NCBI GenBank assembly: GCA_937888735.1 | Contig: CALASN010000084.1 | Location: forward strand, 1-39,212 | Origin: UBA5499 sp002426275 | GTDB taxonomy: Bacteria > Bacillota > DTU084 | Length of the DNA: 39,212 nucleotides | Reading direction: 5' to 3' | Part shown: piece after piece, positions 24,202 to 32,548 of the stretch | Layout of the letters: every line of letters starts with the position of its first letter | Position numbering within the stretch: the stretch's first letter is position 1 | Position numbers and translations under genes: made by a program | Notes under the pieces: model-generated | What the model was told of the DNA's origin: nothing | The model's database searches: none | What the model saw: only the letters and a program-made list of their open reading frames with translations

Positions 24202-25173
24202 CTACGCATTTTCTATGCGATATTGAAAGCCCGCATCCGTTATGACTTTTATGGTATCGTCAATGCTCTGCCCGCCGGCCGTCAAATAACCGGAAGCAAA
24301 AATAGAGTCAACCGCATAAAACATCCATTTTTCCTTTCCCTTCAAATATACTTCCCTCCCGGCGGCGCAGCGTATATCCGCTTCCGGGATCAGAAGGCGG
24401 GCAAGACATAACACTTTTAGGCAGTATTCCGCTGATAGATGTGAGATATCGATCTTTGCCAGAGCTGTTCCCGGGATGGGCAGGTAAAAATTAATCGGGA
24501 CCGACTGGGGTCTGATCTCCCGCACGTCAAAAAGCAGATCTACAACGTCCGTCTTTTCCTCTCCAAGCCCAACAATGCCGCCGCAACAGATTTCGAAGCC
24601 CATGTTCTGCAGCATTTTTATATTATCAAGCCTCTCCTGGTATGAGTGCGTCGTACAGATCCTGGGGTAAAACCTCCTGCTTGTATTGAGATTATGGTTA
24701 ATTCTGTCGACGCCCGCCTCCCTGAGTTCCCTCGCCTGCCTGGGCGTCAGAAACCCGATAGAACAACATATGGGCGTGGGCGCTTCCTTTTTAAGCTTCT
24801 TTACGGCTTCCGCAAATTCGTCTATTTCAGAATCGGTAAAACGGATGCCGCTTAAGCCGATACAATGCCGCGCCAGATTTTTTTCCCGGATTACGTATCT
24901 GTCCCGCAGCAATTGCTCATAGGCTACCAGATCGTATTTATTGATCTCTGCTTTTGAATCATGGGCTTGCGCGCAATAAGCGCAATTCTGCGAACAGTTT
25001 CCGCTGCGTGCGTTTGTAAGCAGCTGTATGTTTACGATATTCCCTTTATGTTTTTTCCTAATGGCATATACCGCCTCAAGCAATTCCGGAAGCTCCGCCT
25101 CAGGCAGATCGAGAATGGACAGCGCCTCTTTTCGGGACAGATCAGCCAAATTATAATTCATATTTCTTGCCAT
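24202..25173 (-). CDS. bioB: Biotin synthase BioB (radical SAM)
   Basis: 323 residues; inserts sulfur into dethiobiotin to give biotin. Radical SAM cysteines are Cys60, Cys64 and Cys67 (CX3CX2C). Residues matching the second-cluster ligands of E. coli BioB are present: Cys104, Cys136 or 137, Cys196 or 197, and Arg273 in AAGRE. The motif NHNLNTS (159-165) has Asn163 where E. coli has Asp155. No other bio gene is nearby. A BirA-type operator overlaps the promoter. ATG 25173 is used; ATG 25161 is an alternative start. Confidence 0.9.
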   Translation of the reverse strand: MARNMNYNLADLSRKEALSILDLPEAELPELLEAVYAIRKKHKGNIVNIQLLTNARSGNCSQNCAYCAQAHDSKAEINKYDLVAYEQLLRDRYVIREKNLARHCIGLSGIRFTDSEIDEFAEAVKKLKKEAPTPICCSIGFLTPRQARELREAGVDRINHNLNTSRRFYPRICTTHSYQERLDNIKMLQNMGFEICCGGIVGLGEEKTDVVDLLFDVREIRPQSVPINFYLPIPGTALAKIDISHLSAEYCLKVLCLARLLIPEADIRCAAGREVYLKGKEKWMFYAVDSIFASGYLTAGGQSIDDTIKVITDAGFQYRIENA

Positions 25174-25256
25174 TCCCTTCGTTCATACCATAAGTTTTTA
25201 TTTCACAGACATTTGGCCCTGCTTTCACAATGAACTTCCGCGGCCTTTTAACAACA

Positions 25257-25310
25257 ATCATACCAAAAGAAAAAAGTATTGTCAACCCAAATTAACATAT
25301 CGGTTTACGA
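25257..25310 (-). promoter_or_regulatory. bioB promoter with BirA-type operator
   Basis: On the minus strand TTGACA (25285-25280), 17 bases, TATGAT (25262-25257). Overlapping the -35 on the plus strand is TTGTCAACC (25279-25287), 14 bases, GGTTTACGA (25302-25310). This is close to the biotin repressor consensus TTGTTAACC-N14/15-GGTTAACAA. Biotin-charged BirA would block RNA polymerase here. Confidence 0.8.
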
Positions 25311-25568
25311 TTTTTCTTTGCAATTCCCAATTGCAGGTCTCAGTTTTGCCGAGCGGCACTTTCGATCCGATTTTCCGCAAAGGATAATCAAAAAGACGAC
25401 GAAATTCTCCGTCGTCCCGTTGCAGATCTTTCAGGCCCGCCAATCCGACCTGCAGTGTCTTTGCAAGCTGCTCCTCGGACCGGCCTGAGATGAGACTGAA
25501 ATCGCTGTATCAATCCTTTTTGTCGCAAATGTTCGCCGGAGCAGACAGCTTTCCGCCGCGTTCGGCGT
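25311..25568. other. Intergenic stretch between bioB promoter and catabolic operon end
   Basis: No gene is supported. It holds the terminator at 25390-25416. A minus-strand open frame of about 70 codons without a good start (for example SEEQLAKTLQVGLAGLKDLQ) runs through the terminator hairpin; it may be relic coding sequence. Confidence 0.4.
25390..25416 (-). terminator. Intrinsic terminator of the catabolic operon
   Basis: On the minus strand GACGACG (25416-25410) and CGTCGTC (25401-25395) form a 7-bp stem followed by TTTTT. It lies about 150 bases beyond the stop of the last gene. Confidence 0.8.
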
Positions 25569-26552
25569 TTATTCCACAGTAAGCACGACTTTGCCCACGT
25601 TCTCACCCCGCTGTAAAATGGCATGAGCCTCTTGTGCCCGCTGCACGGGGAGGATCTTGTAAATTGTGGGCTTTATCTCTCCAGACTCCAGCTTAGGCCA
25701 TACCTTCGCGACCAAAGCGGCCAAAATCCCGGCTTTTTCGGATACAGAGCGCTTGCGGAGCATGCTTCCCTTCAGCTCGATCCCCTTGGTCAGAAGCGCC
25801 CGCAGCGGAAGCGCGACGTCAGCGCCGTCCAAGGTGGAAATCAGCACCCAGCGGCATCCCTCAGCCGCATAAGGCAGTGCTCGCCCGATGGTTTCTCCGG
25901 CCAAACAATCGATGGCAACGTCTATGGGGTGTCCGGCTTCCGCTTCCCGCCGGATTACTTCCGCGGCATCTTCCCGCCCGGTATTGATAATGACGTCAGC
26001 TCCCAGATGAGAGATCTGCCGGCGTTTTTCCTCGTTTTGCACCGAGGTGATCACATAAGCGCCGAAAGCTTTGGCCATGGGGATTCCCACCGAGGCCAGC
26101 CCACTGGCGCCGGCAGGCATAAACAGAGTCTCGCCGGTCCGATAGCGACCCTCCATGAAAAGATTCAAATAACAGGTGGCGTACGCCTCCGGCAGCGAGG
26201 CCGCCTCCGCAAAAGAAAACCCCCTGGGCGCCGGCATCAGCATCTTGTATGGCACAGCTGCGCGCTGAGCGTAGCCCCCGCCTCCCAGCAGAGCGCATAC
26301 CTTATCCCCGACTTTCCAGCGGCTTTTTTCCCTCGCCGTTTTCCCCATCGCGGCGACGACGCCGGCTATTTCCAATCCCATCCAGGGCGGACAGCCGGGA
26401 GGAGACGGGTATTTCCCCTCCCTTTGCAATAAATCCGCGCGGTTGAGAGCCGCGGCGCGGATTTGGACAAGCACCTCATCTTCGCGGAGCACCGGCTCCT
26501 CCACATCGGACCAGACAAGATTTTTTCTCTCATCTACCAGCATCGCTTTCAT
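25569..26552 (-). CDS. Quinone oxidoreductase-like MDR dehydrogenase
   Basis: 327 residues, zinc-free medium-chain reductase of the NADPH:quinone oxidoreductase / PIG3 type. The N-terminal GroES-like domain has ALNRADLLQREGKYPSPPG and GLEIAGVV. The Rossmann domain has AGASGLASVGIPMAKAFGA, a usual NADPH-loop position. It ends VGKVVLTVE. The zinc-ligand cysteines of alcohol dehydrogenases are absent. It is the last gene of the operon, 14 bases after the hydrolase gene, with AAAGGAG nine bases before the ATG. The substrate is unknown; an enone or quinone-like intermediate is plausible. Confidence 0.88.
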   Translation of the reverse strand: MKAMLVDERKNLVWSDVEEPVLREDEVLVQIRAAALNRADLLQREGKYPSPPGCPPWMGLEIAGVVAAMGKTAREKSRWKVGDKVCALLGGGGYAQRAAVPYKMLMPAPRGFSFAEAASLPEAYATCYLNLFMEGRYRTGETLFMPAGASGLASVGIPMAKAFGAYVITSVQNEEKRRQISHLGADVIINTGREDAAEVIRREAEAGHPIDVAIDCLAGETIGRALPYAAEGCRWVLISTLDGADVALPLRALLTKGIELKGSMLRKRSVSEKAGILAALVAKVWPKLESGEIKPTIYKILPVQRAQEAHAILQRGENVGKVVLTVE

Positions 26553-26566
26553 TGCTTTCAGCTCCT

Positions 26567-27559
26567 TTAAACGCCGTTCAAATTTCGGACAAATACCGCC
26601 GCACTCCGCTCATGTTGCGGCTCAAAGATGCTGGCGGGGTTAAGGCTGGTCATTCGCTTTATCTGCAGTTCCGTAACGCCCATGCCGCGCAACACGGGCA
26701 AAAAGCAGCGCTGAATATAGGTAAAATCAAGTGGCAAATCCTCAAAACCTTGTGCTTTGATATCCGCCCAGCTATTGTTTCTGAAATCCAAAAAGACGCA
26801 GTAGTCATGGGAAAGCAGCAGCCGCTCGAGCCAGCCGCGCCTGATTAGAGCGCAGATTGTCTCGGCCTGGGCGCGGTTGCCATCCGCATTGGGCCGCAGA
26901 CGGTCAAAGCCCAAATAACAGCCGCGCTCCAGCAGGGATTCCAGATAAGGAAGGTCACAGGTATCGCTGCAATGACCCACGATCACGCGGCTTAAATCTA
27001 CGCCGCTTTGCTCCAGAATGTCCAGCTGTCTCAAGCCGGTTTTCAAGGCGTGAATATTGTGGGCAAACAGGGGAAGCCCGGTCGCTTTCTGCACCAAGGC
27101 CATCGTTTTCAGCAGCGTAATATTGTTGGGAGTGAAGCCCTGCGCGCCGGTGGCGCATTTTAAAATTCCAGGGAGGCTGTCCGTGCCCGCCATGCCATGG
27201 ACGCATTCATAAATGAAAAAATCGGCGAAAAACTCCGGAGACTTGTTCTCAAGAAACGCCGACTCGCTGTAATACATCCCGCTGGAAGCGACAATGTTGA
27301 CCCCGCTCCGTCCGGAGACCTCCCTGAGGATTCGGATGTCCCGTCCGAGATTATTGGGCGTTCCGTCGATAAGCGTCCCGAGCCCGCGGTCGCGGGCTTT
27401 AAGCAGCAGCTTCACGGCAGCTGAGATCAGCTCGTCTGTTTTAAACCAGCGCTCCCCGAAGGTCTGCTTCATGCTGTGAGAAAAACAGGCGATGTGCTCG
27501 TGAGCCAGCGTCACGCCCATTTCCTCCGCGGCTATGGGACCTAAAACCGTATGGACCAT
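26567..27559 (-). CDS. Phosphotriesterase-like amidohydrolase (probable lactonase)
   Basis: 330 residues of the phosphotriesterase branch of the amidohydrolase superfamily. Metal ligands line up: His20 and His22 in LAHEHI, Lys134 in ILKCAT (the carbamylated Lys), His167 or His170, His196 in VGHCSD and Asp252 in SHDYC. Bacterial relatives in sugar operons hydrolyse sugar lactones or lactone phosphates; true organophosphate activity is not implied. Two SDRs and an Idh-type dehydrogenase upstream could make such a lactone. GGGGA precedes the ATG. Confidence 0.85.
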   Translation of the reverse strand: MVHTVLGPIAAEEMGVTLAHEHIACFSHSMKQTFGERWFKTDELISAAVKLLLKARDRGLGTLIDGTPNNLGRDIRILREVSGRSGVNIVASSGMYYSESAFLENKSPEFFADFFIYECVHGMAGTDSLPGILKCATGAQGFTPNNITLLKTMALVQKATGLPLFAHNIHALKTGLRQLDILEQSGVDLSRVIVGHCSDTCDLPYLESLLERGCYLGFDRLRPNADGNRAQAETICALIRRGWLERLLLSHDYCVFLDFRNNSWADIKAQGFEDLPLDFTYIQRCFLPVLRGMGVTELQIKRMTSLNPASIFEPQHERSAAVFVRNLNGV

Positions 27560-27619
27560 TTTTTCCCCAATCCTCTTTTCTTTACAGCCGCCGCAGCTTG
27601 GCGGCAGAATCGCGCCGCC

Positions 27620-28456
27620 TCATTGCCTCCAGTCGAGCGTCCTAAACGCCTCAGAGCTGGTCTTCAGGTGAAGCTGTTCATAATTGCTGCTGTGGGTATA
27701 TCTTTCGGTGCAAAACACCAGATAGGCCCCAAGCATGGGATTGACGATGCGGGTCAGCTTGCCGCGCTTTCCCTGGCAGTGATAATGAATCCTGGCCTTT
27801 TTAACGGCCATTTTCAACTCAAGCATGGTTTTGAACGCTTCTATCAGCTGCCGGTCATTTTCGCAGCGCGTCACTATTTTAACGACGTCCAGACCCCTCT
27901 GTTCAAGCGCCAGCGCCAAAGACACCACCTGCTGGCAATCCATGGGAACATCAGTATGACAGGACATCAGAACTTCTGTTCCCATGGAATGTAGCTGCGC
28001 AATCAGCTCTTGCTGCTTTCTTATGATCTGGGGGTTCAGGGCTATCTCCTTGGGCCTGGCTTGGACAAAGGGCGCAGCCCGAGGGGCGTATTCTTCCTGA
28101 AATCTCTCCTTCGCGTCATAATCATAAGTATAGGCCTGGATGTCCACAGCCGACGCTCCCGCCTCCGCAGCCGACAGCAGCAGGTCTACCCGCTGCTGTT
28201 CGGTGGTTCGGAACTGTTCGTAGCTGTAGGTCTGATTATAATTCAAAGCCAGCACTGGCTTTTCGGTGGCAGCTAGCATGGCTCGGATCGCCTCCCGGTT
28301 TTTACAAGCCTCGTCCAGACACGAAAGATGCAGGTCATAGGCCATGGCGCCGTTGTATTGTCCGTTTCTGATGGCTGCCGTCACATCCCGGATATTTCTT
28401 TCACGGATCACGTCGACAATCAGCGGCGCTTCCTGTTTGGCAAACGACGCTCTCAT
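27620..28456 (-). CDS. Class I 3-dehydroquinase-like (AroD fold) protein
   Basis: 278 residues. The sequence follows the type I dehydroquinate dehydratase TIM barrel: an opening LIVDVIRERNIRDV, a central VLMSCHTD with His167 and DVVKIVTR with Lys193. These match the catalytic His143 and Schiff-base Lys170 of E. coli AroD in order and spacing (26 against 27 residues). It is longer than AroD (about 250) and divergent. No other shikimate gene is near, so a catabolic dehydration or C-C bond step in this operon is more likely than aromatic synthesis. It starts one base after the SDR stop. Confidence 0.7.
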   Translation of the reverse strand: MRASFAKQEAPLIVDVIRERNIRDVTAAIRNGQYNGAMAYDLHLSCLDEACKNREAIRAMLAATEKPVLALNYNQTYSYEQFRTTEQQRVDLLLSAAEAGASAVDIQAYTYDYDAKERFQEEYAPRAAPFVQARPKEIALNPQIIRKQQELIAQLHSMGTEVLMSCHTDVPMDCQQVVSLALALEQRGLDVVKIVTRCENDRQLIEAFKTMLELKMAVKKARIHYHCQGKRGKLTRIVNPMLGAYLVFCTERYTHSSNYEQLHLKTSSEAFRTLDWRQ

Positions 28457-28457
28457 T

Positions 28458-29207
28458 TCATTTATCCCCCTTCGCTCCCCAGCATCTTCCGCCGTCGATC
28501 ACATAGTTGTGGCCGGTAATAAAAGAGGCTTTTGCAGAGCATAAAAACAAAACCAGATCCGCCACTTCCTCCGGGCGCCCGGCCCGGTTGAGCCAGGTCT
28601 CGTATTTAGCCATGTCGGGACGGGTCACAGTGGGGCCGGGAGAGACGCAGTTCACGTTGATGCCGTATTCTCCGGCATACATGGCAAGGGATTTTGTAAA
28701 GGCGATGACGCCTCCTTTGGCTGCTGAGTAAACGATGTCTCCTTTGGCTCCCACGCAGCCGCGAACAGAGCCCAGATTGATGATTTTACCGCTTCTTCTT
28801 TCCATCATCCCGCCGATTACCGCCTGAGCGCAGTAAATGGCGCCCTTCAGGTTGAAATCGATCCCCCAGTCGATGACCACAGGTTCCATGGTTCTGAAAT
28901 CCGAGGCTTTCCTCAGCATCCTGGGAGGGCTTCCGCCAGCGTTGTTGACCAAAATATCCACTGTCTGATATTTTTGCACAGCCTTTTCCACCATCCGTAC
29001 AATCTGTTCCCTGCGCACAATATCGGTGGCAACGGCCGTCGCTTCCCCTCCGAGGCAGCGGATCTGAGCCGCAACTGTCTGTGCGGCCTCCAGATCGATA
29101 TCGGCCAAGATTACGTTGGCTCCTTCCCGGGCGAAATTGACGGCTATCGCCTTTCCTATTCCCGAAGCCGCTCCGGTTACGATCACTGTTTTGCCTTGGA
29201 ATTGCAT
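28458..29207 (-). CDS. Short-chain dehydrogenase (SDR)
   Basis: 249 residues, classical SDR. NAD(P) motif TGAASGIGKA (11-20), NNAGG, Ser in NLGSVRG, and the catalytic YSAAK. ADIDLE after the second strand favours NAD(H). It ends GHNYVIDGGRCWGAKGDK, closely like the next gene, so the two are diverged duplicates. AAAGGAG lies seven bases before the ATG. The substrate is unknown; sugar or polyol oxidation fits the operon. Confidence 0.93.
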   Translation of the reverse strand: MQFQGKTVIVTGAASGIGKAIAVNFAREGANVILADIDLEAAQTVAAQIRCLGGEATAVATDIVRREQIVRMVEKAVQKYQTVDILVNNAGGSPPRMLRKASDFRTMEPVVIDWGIDFNLKGAIYCAQAVIGGMMERRSGKIINLGSVRGCVGAKGDIVYSAAKGGVIAFTKSLAMYAGEYGINVNCVSPGPTVTRPDMAKYETWLNRAGRPEEVADLVLFLCSAKASFITGHNYVIDGGRCWGAKGDK

Positions 29208-29297
29208 CCTGATTCTCCTTTCACCTGAACAATATTCTGCGAAAACTTCCTGGAGCGACGCAGTTTCGACAAGAAGTCTTGGCAGCCGCGCGTCGGG

Positions 29298-30038
29298 CTA
29301 AGAGTCTCCTTTTAGCCCCAGGATCCTGCCGCCGTCGATCACGTAATTCTGACCCGTGATAAACGCGGCCTCATCCGACGCCAGGTAGGCAATCAAGCCC
29401 GCCACCTCGCGGGCAAGGCAATTTCTCCCCAGATAATTGGTCCTGCTGTCGTCATGATCGTCCCGCGCCACCAAGCCGGGCGAGACGCAGTTGACCGTAA
29501 TGCCATCCGGCCCCAACTCCATGGCCAAAGATTTCGTCATGGCAATCACTCCGCCTTTGGCGGCCGAATACTCCACAAACCCGGCTTTTCCCTGCATGCC
29601 CACAATGGAGGCCACATTGACGATTCTGCCATAATGATTTTTCAGCATCCGGACAGCGGCTGCCCGGGCAAAATAAATGGCTCCCATCAGATTGGTGCCG
29701 ATGATCTCTACCAACACTTCGTCCGTCTGTTGGCAGAGATTCTTGCTCTTCTCCCTGGCGCTCCCGCCAGCCGCGTTGACCAAAATATCTACCTTGCCAA
29801 AATTCCCAACCGCCTCTTCCACCGCCTTTTCCACGGCTGCGGAATTCTGTACGTCCAAAGCGATGGCAACGGCCCTGCCGCCTTGGGCGATGATCTCGTC
29901 CGCCGCCTGCCGCGCCGGCTCCAGCCTGAGGTCGCAGACGGCGACGGCAGCTCCTTCCGAAGCAAGGCGCAGCGCCGTCTGGCGCCCGATGTTGCCTCCG
30001 CCTCCGGTGACGATGGCAGTCTTCCCCTCAAACCTCAC
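29298..30038 (-). CDS. Short-chain dehydrogenase (SDR), paralogue
   Basis: 246 residues, classical SDR: TGGGGNIGRQ cofactor loop, VNAAGG, Ser in NVASIVG, catalytic YSAAK and the ending GQNYVIDGGRILGLKGDS, shared with its neighbour. VCDLRLE suggests NAD(H) preference. The GTG at 30038 is chosen because GGGAG lies nine bases upstream; TTG codons at 30047 and 30044 are too close to it. A 90-base gap separates it from the next SDR. Confidence 0.92.
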   Translation of the reverse strand: MRFEGKTAIVTGGGGNIGRQTALRLASEGAAVAVCDLRLEPARQAADEIIAQGGRAVAIALDVQNSAAVEKAVEEAVGNFGKVDILVNAAGGSAREKSKNLCQQTDEVLVEIIGTNLMGAIYFARAAAVRMLKNHYGRIVNVASIVGMQGKAGFVEYSAAKGGVIAMTKSLAMELGPDGITVNCVSPGLVARDDHDDSRTNYLGRNCLAREVAGLIAYLASDEAAFITGQNYVIDGGRILGLKGDS

Positions 30039-30054
30039 TGTCAACAACTCCCTC

Positions 30055-31056
30055 TCAAAGATCTATTTCGGAAAAGCCGCACGCTTTCAGGATCGCTTTT
30101 TGAAGCGTCAGCTCATAAGCAGATGAATAGGGATTTTTTCTCTCTCCCCGGACCATTTTCGCAAAATCGAGCATCATCTCGTCATAGCGCCCGGCAGTCT
30201 CGGGCAGCGGGATGATTTTCTTCTTGTCGCAGTACGGCGACGAATAATCTTTCAGCGTCAGGCAGAGCACGGTCGGCCTCTCAAGGGGCTTGATCTCAAT
30301 GCTGCCTTTTGAACCGCAGACCACCAGCTGCCGCCTGCCGAAACCGTTTACCTCCACCGAGGAAGCGCGCACCGTGGCGACGCCTTGGCGGTAATTCAGC
30401 ACCGCGAAGCCGTTATCGTAAACGTCCACACTGTCAAAAAAAGTCTTCTTCTGATAGGCTGTGATGCTCTCCGGCATTCCCCACAGCGAAAGCACCAAAT
30501 CGATTAAATGGCAGCCAAAAATATACAGTGTGCCGCCCTGGAAATTACGCAGCCAGCGGCGGTATTCAGCCGGATGCTCGGTGCTCATCACAGCGTCCAC
30601 TGCGAACAATTCGCCAAGCGTTCCGTCTTTCACCTTAGCCAGGCAGTATTGCACCGCTGGGTTATAGCGATACATATAGCCCAGCTGCACCGTCAGATGC
30701 CCCGCTTCGGCGTCCGACAGCAGCCGCGCGTACGCCGCGATGTCCTGGCCCGCAGGTTTATCCAGATGGATGTGTTTTCCGGCGTCAATGCACATTTGGG
30801 CGGCCTTCAGCAATTCGGGAACGTCGGTTTCCACAAGCACGGCGTCCAAACCCGGCGTCGCCAACAGCTCTCCGGCGTCCAAAACCGGAAGCCCTGCGTA
30901 GGCGGGAAGCGCTCCGCGCTGGCGGAGCCACTTTTCATTTGGCTCTGCAATGCCGACCACCTCAAAGAGCTCTGGGAACTTGCGAACTGTTTCCATTTTT
31001 GCAGCTCCGTGATTATGTCCCATCCCCAGCTGCCCGATCTTGATTTTTCTTTTCAT
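30055..31056 (-). CDS. Gfo/Idh/MocA family oxidoreductase
   Basis: 333 residues. The N-terminal Rossmann fold opens KIKIGQLGMGHNHG. The family EKP motif is DKP here, with catalytic Lys100 in HIHLDKPAG. The C-terminal alpha/beta domain has LGYMYRYNPAV and GGTLYIFGCHLIDLV, with the usual catalytic His. Members oxidise sugars, inositols or glycosides with NAD(P). The ATG at 31056 follows AAAGGGGG by seven bases; the ATG at 31077 overlaps the upstream stop as ATGA and is a fair alternative. Confidence 0.92.
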   Translation of the reverse strand: MKRKIKIGQLGMGHNHGAAKMETVRKFPELFEVVGIAEPNEKWLRQRGALPAYAGLPVLDAGELLATPGLDAVLVETDVPELLKAAQMCIDAGKHIHLDKPAGQDIAAYARLLSDAEAGHLTVQLGYMYRYNPAVQYCLAKVKDGTLGELFAVDAVMSTEHPAEYRRWLRNFQGGTLYIFGCHLIDLVLSLWGMPESITAYQKKTFFDSVDVYDNGFAVLNYRQGVATVRASSVEVNGFGRRQLVVCGSKGSIEIKPLERPTVLCLTLKDYSSPYCDKKKIIPLPETAGRYDEMMLDFAKMVRGERKNPYSSAYELTLQKAILKACGFSEIDL

Positions 31057-31073
31057 AATCGAGCCCCCTTTCG

Positions 31074-32075
31074 TCATTTATGCCAGTCGAAAACCGTCCC
31101 CAGCGGCAGCTCGTCCGCCGCGAGCCTGGAATAAATCTCCTTCGCGCCTTCAGGCGACACGACCTCCGAGACGAGAGGCGCGGCCGTCATTTTTCCGTTC
31201 GCCATGAAGCCGAGGATCGTTTTGAAATCATCGTGCCGGGTCCAATAGCCGGGATACGAATCTTCGCGGGGGCGGACAAAATTGTGCGCTCCGATGAGCT
31301 GAACGCCCGGCCTGTGAACCAGCTTATAATAATCGATGGGCGTATCCGAGACCCTGGTGCAGCCGGTAAGGGAAATCCTCCCTTCCCAGGCGGCAACCTC
31401 AAGTGCCTGCAGCAGCGCGCGCGAGGAACCTGTGACTTCCACATTGGCGTTTACCATCCTGCCGCCCGTTATCTCCCGGATTGTGTCCCGAAAAGAAGCA
31501 TCCGGCGCCAGGGCATAATCAGCGCCCAGCCGTTTGGCGATCTCGCAGCGCCTCCCGTCGAAATCCACCGCCACCACAGGCAGGCCGCCGCTCAAATTGG
31601 CGGCCTGCACGGCAAACAGACCCAAGATGCCCAGACCCGTCACCATGACGGATTCGCCAAGCTGTATCTTCAGTTTCCGGACGCCTCCGACGCCCATGCT
31701 GCCGATGACCACGAAAGCCGCTTCCAGCTGCTTGACGTTTTCCGTTATCTTGAAAAAGCCGTTGCCGTTGCGAACAAATTTTGCCACCGCGTGGCTCCTG
31801 TGCCCCAGATGATCCGCCAGCACCCGGTCTCCCACGGCAAAATCACTCGCCTCCGCTCCCACCGCTGTGATCCTCCCGCTCCCGCTGTACCCAAGATACT
31901 TCGGCCACGTATGGAATACATTTGGCAGATCCAAAAGGCACGCCTTTTCCGTCCCTGCGCTGACAACCGAGTAATCCATCTCGATCAATACTTCATCGGG
32001 ATGCAGCGGCGGAATTTCATATTCCTCCAGCTCCGCGATCCCTTTTCTGACAAACGCTATTCTCCTGCCTTTCAT
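31074..32075 (-). CDS. MDR (alcohol dehydrogenase-like) oxidoreductase
   Basis: 333 residues. The GroES-like part has MDYSVVSAGTEKACLL and GYSGSGRITAVG; the Rossmann part has VMVTGLGILGLFAVQAA and VAVDFD. The catalytic-zinc Cys near the N-terminus is replaced (SAGTE), which is typical of the sub-branch found next to Gfo/Idh genes. It is the first gene of the seven-gene operon. The ATG at 32075 has AAAGGAG nine bases upstream; an earlier TTG at 32099 is less likely. Confidence 0.9.
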   Translation of the reverse strand: MKGRRIAFVRKGIAELEEYEIPPLHPDEVLIEMDYSVVSAGTEKACLLDLPNVFHTWPKYLGYSGSGRITAVGAEASDFAVGDRVLADHLGHRSHAVAKFVRNGNGFFKITENVKQLEAAFVVIGSMGVGGVRKLKIQLGESVMVTGLGILGLFAVQAANLSGGLPVVAVDFDGRRCEIAKRLGADYALAPDASFRDTIREITGGRMVNANVEVTGSSRALLQALEVAAWEGRISLTGCTRVSDTPIDYYKLVHRPGVQLIGAHNFVRPREDSYPGYWTRHDDFKTILGFMANGKMTAAPLVSEVVSPEGAKEIYSRLAADELPLGTVFDWHK

Positions 32076-32548
32076 TCCGCTTTGCTCCTTTATCGCCAAA
32101 TATCCGGCTCTTCTCGCCGGAGAAAAGCTAATCGCCGCCCCCTTGCTTGGTTCTGCAGACCGTAGGCCGTTAATTTATCTTTTTTCTTACCGACAGGTTT
32201 TACAAATTATTTATATTAATGTTTGTCATCTCTCTTGCCACAGAAAAATACTCCGTAGTCCGCCTATACGGCCAAGCAGCCTTTGCTCCAAAATTACCGT
32301 TCCTCCGACTCCTCTATCGTAGCGGATCTTGATCTTTCCGTAAATGTACAAAACGATATTTTTGTCAAATTCGATACAGCGATTTTGCCTGTCCTAGTCC
32401 GATTTGACGGCAGACACAGCCAGGTGGTAAAATAAAGCCGGATCCATAAAAAGCGAATCTTTCCTATATGTTTGTCCTTCGCAAACGCGCAGGCTCCCGA
32501 CTTCCGGCTGCGTTCTTAAATGCATCTTAATGCGACGGGGGAATCAAG
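32076..32548. other. Divergent control region between catabolic operon and AraC gene
   Basis: About 470 bases without a gene. It must hold promoters for both directions and the regulator's binding sites. The part next to the operon (about 32190-32240) is AT-rich with TATAAA-like words, but no promoter with good -35 and -10 boxes could be fixed. The ribosome site GGGGGAA for the AraC gene is at its right end. Confidence 0.5.

Noticed and set aside
25277..25500. Minus-strand frame of about 70 codons between bioB and the catabolic operon
   Set aside because: It reads somewhat like protein, but it lacks a plausible start and runs through both the terminator hairpin and the BirA operator.
25623..26432. 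Plus-strand open frame opposite the quinone oxidoreductase-like gene
   Set aside because: Shadow frame; the minus-strand protein has full family motifs.
31080..32165. Long plus-strand open frame opposite the first catabolic gene
   Set aside because: Antisense shadow of a well-supported MDR dehydrogenase gene.
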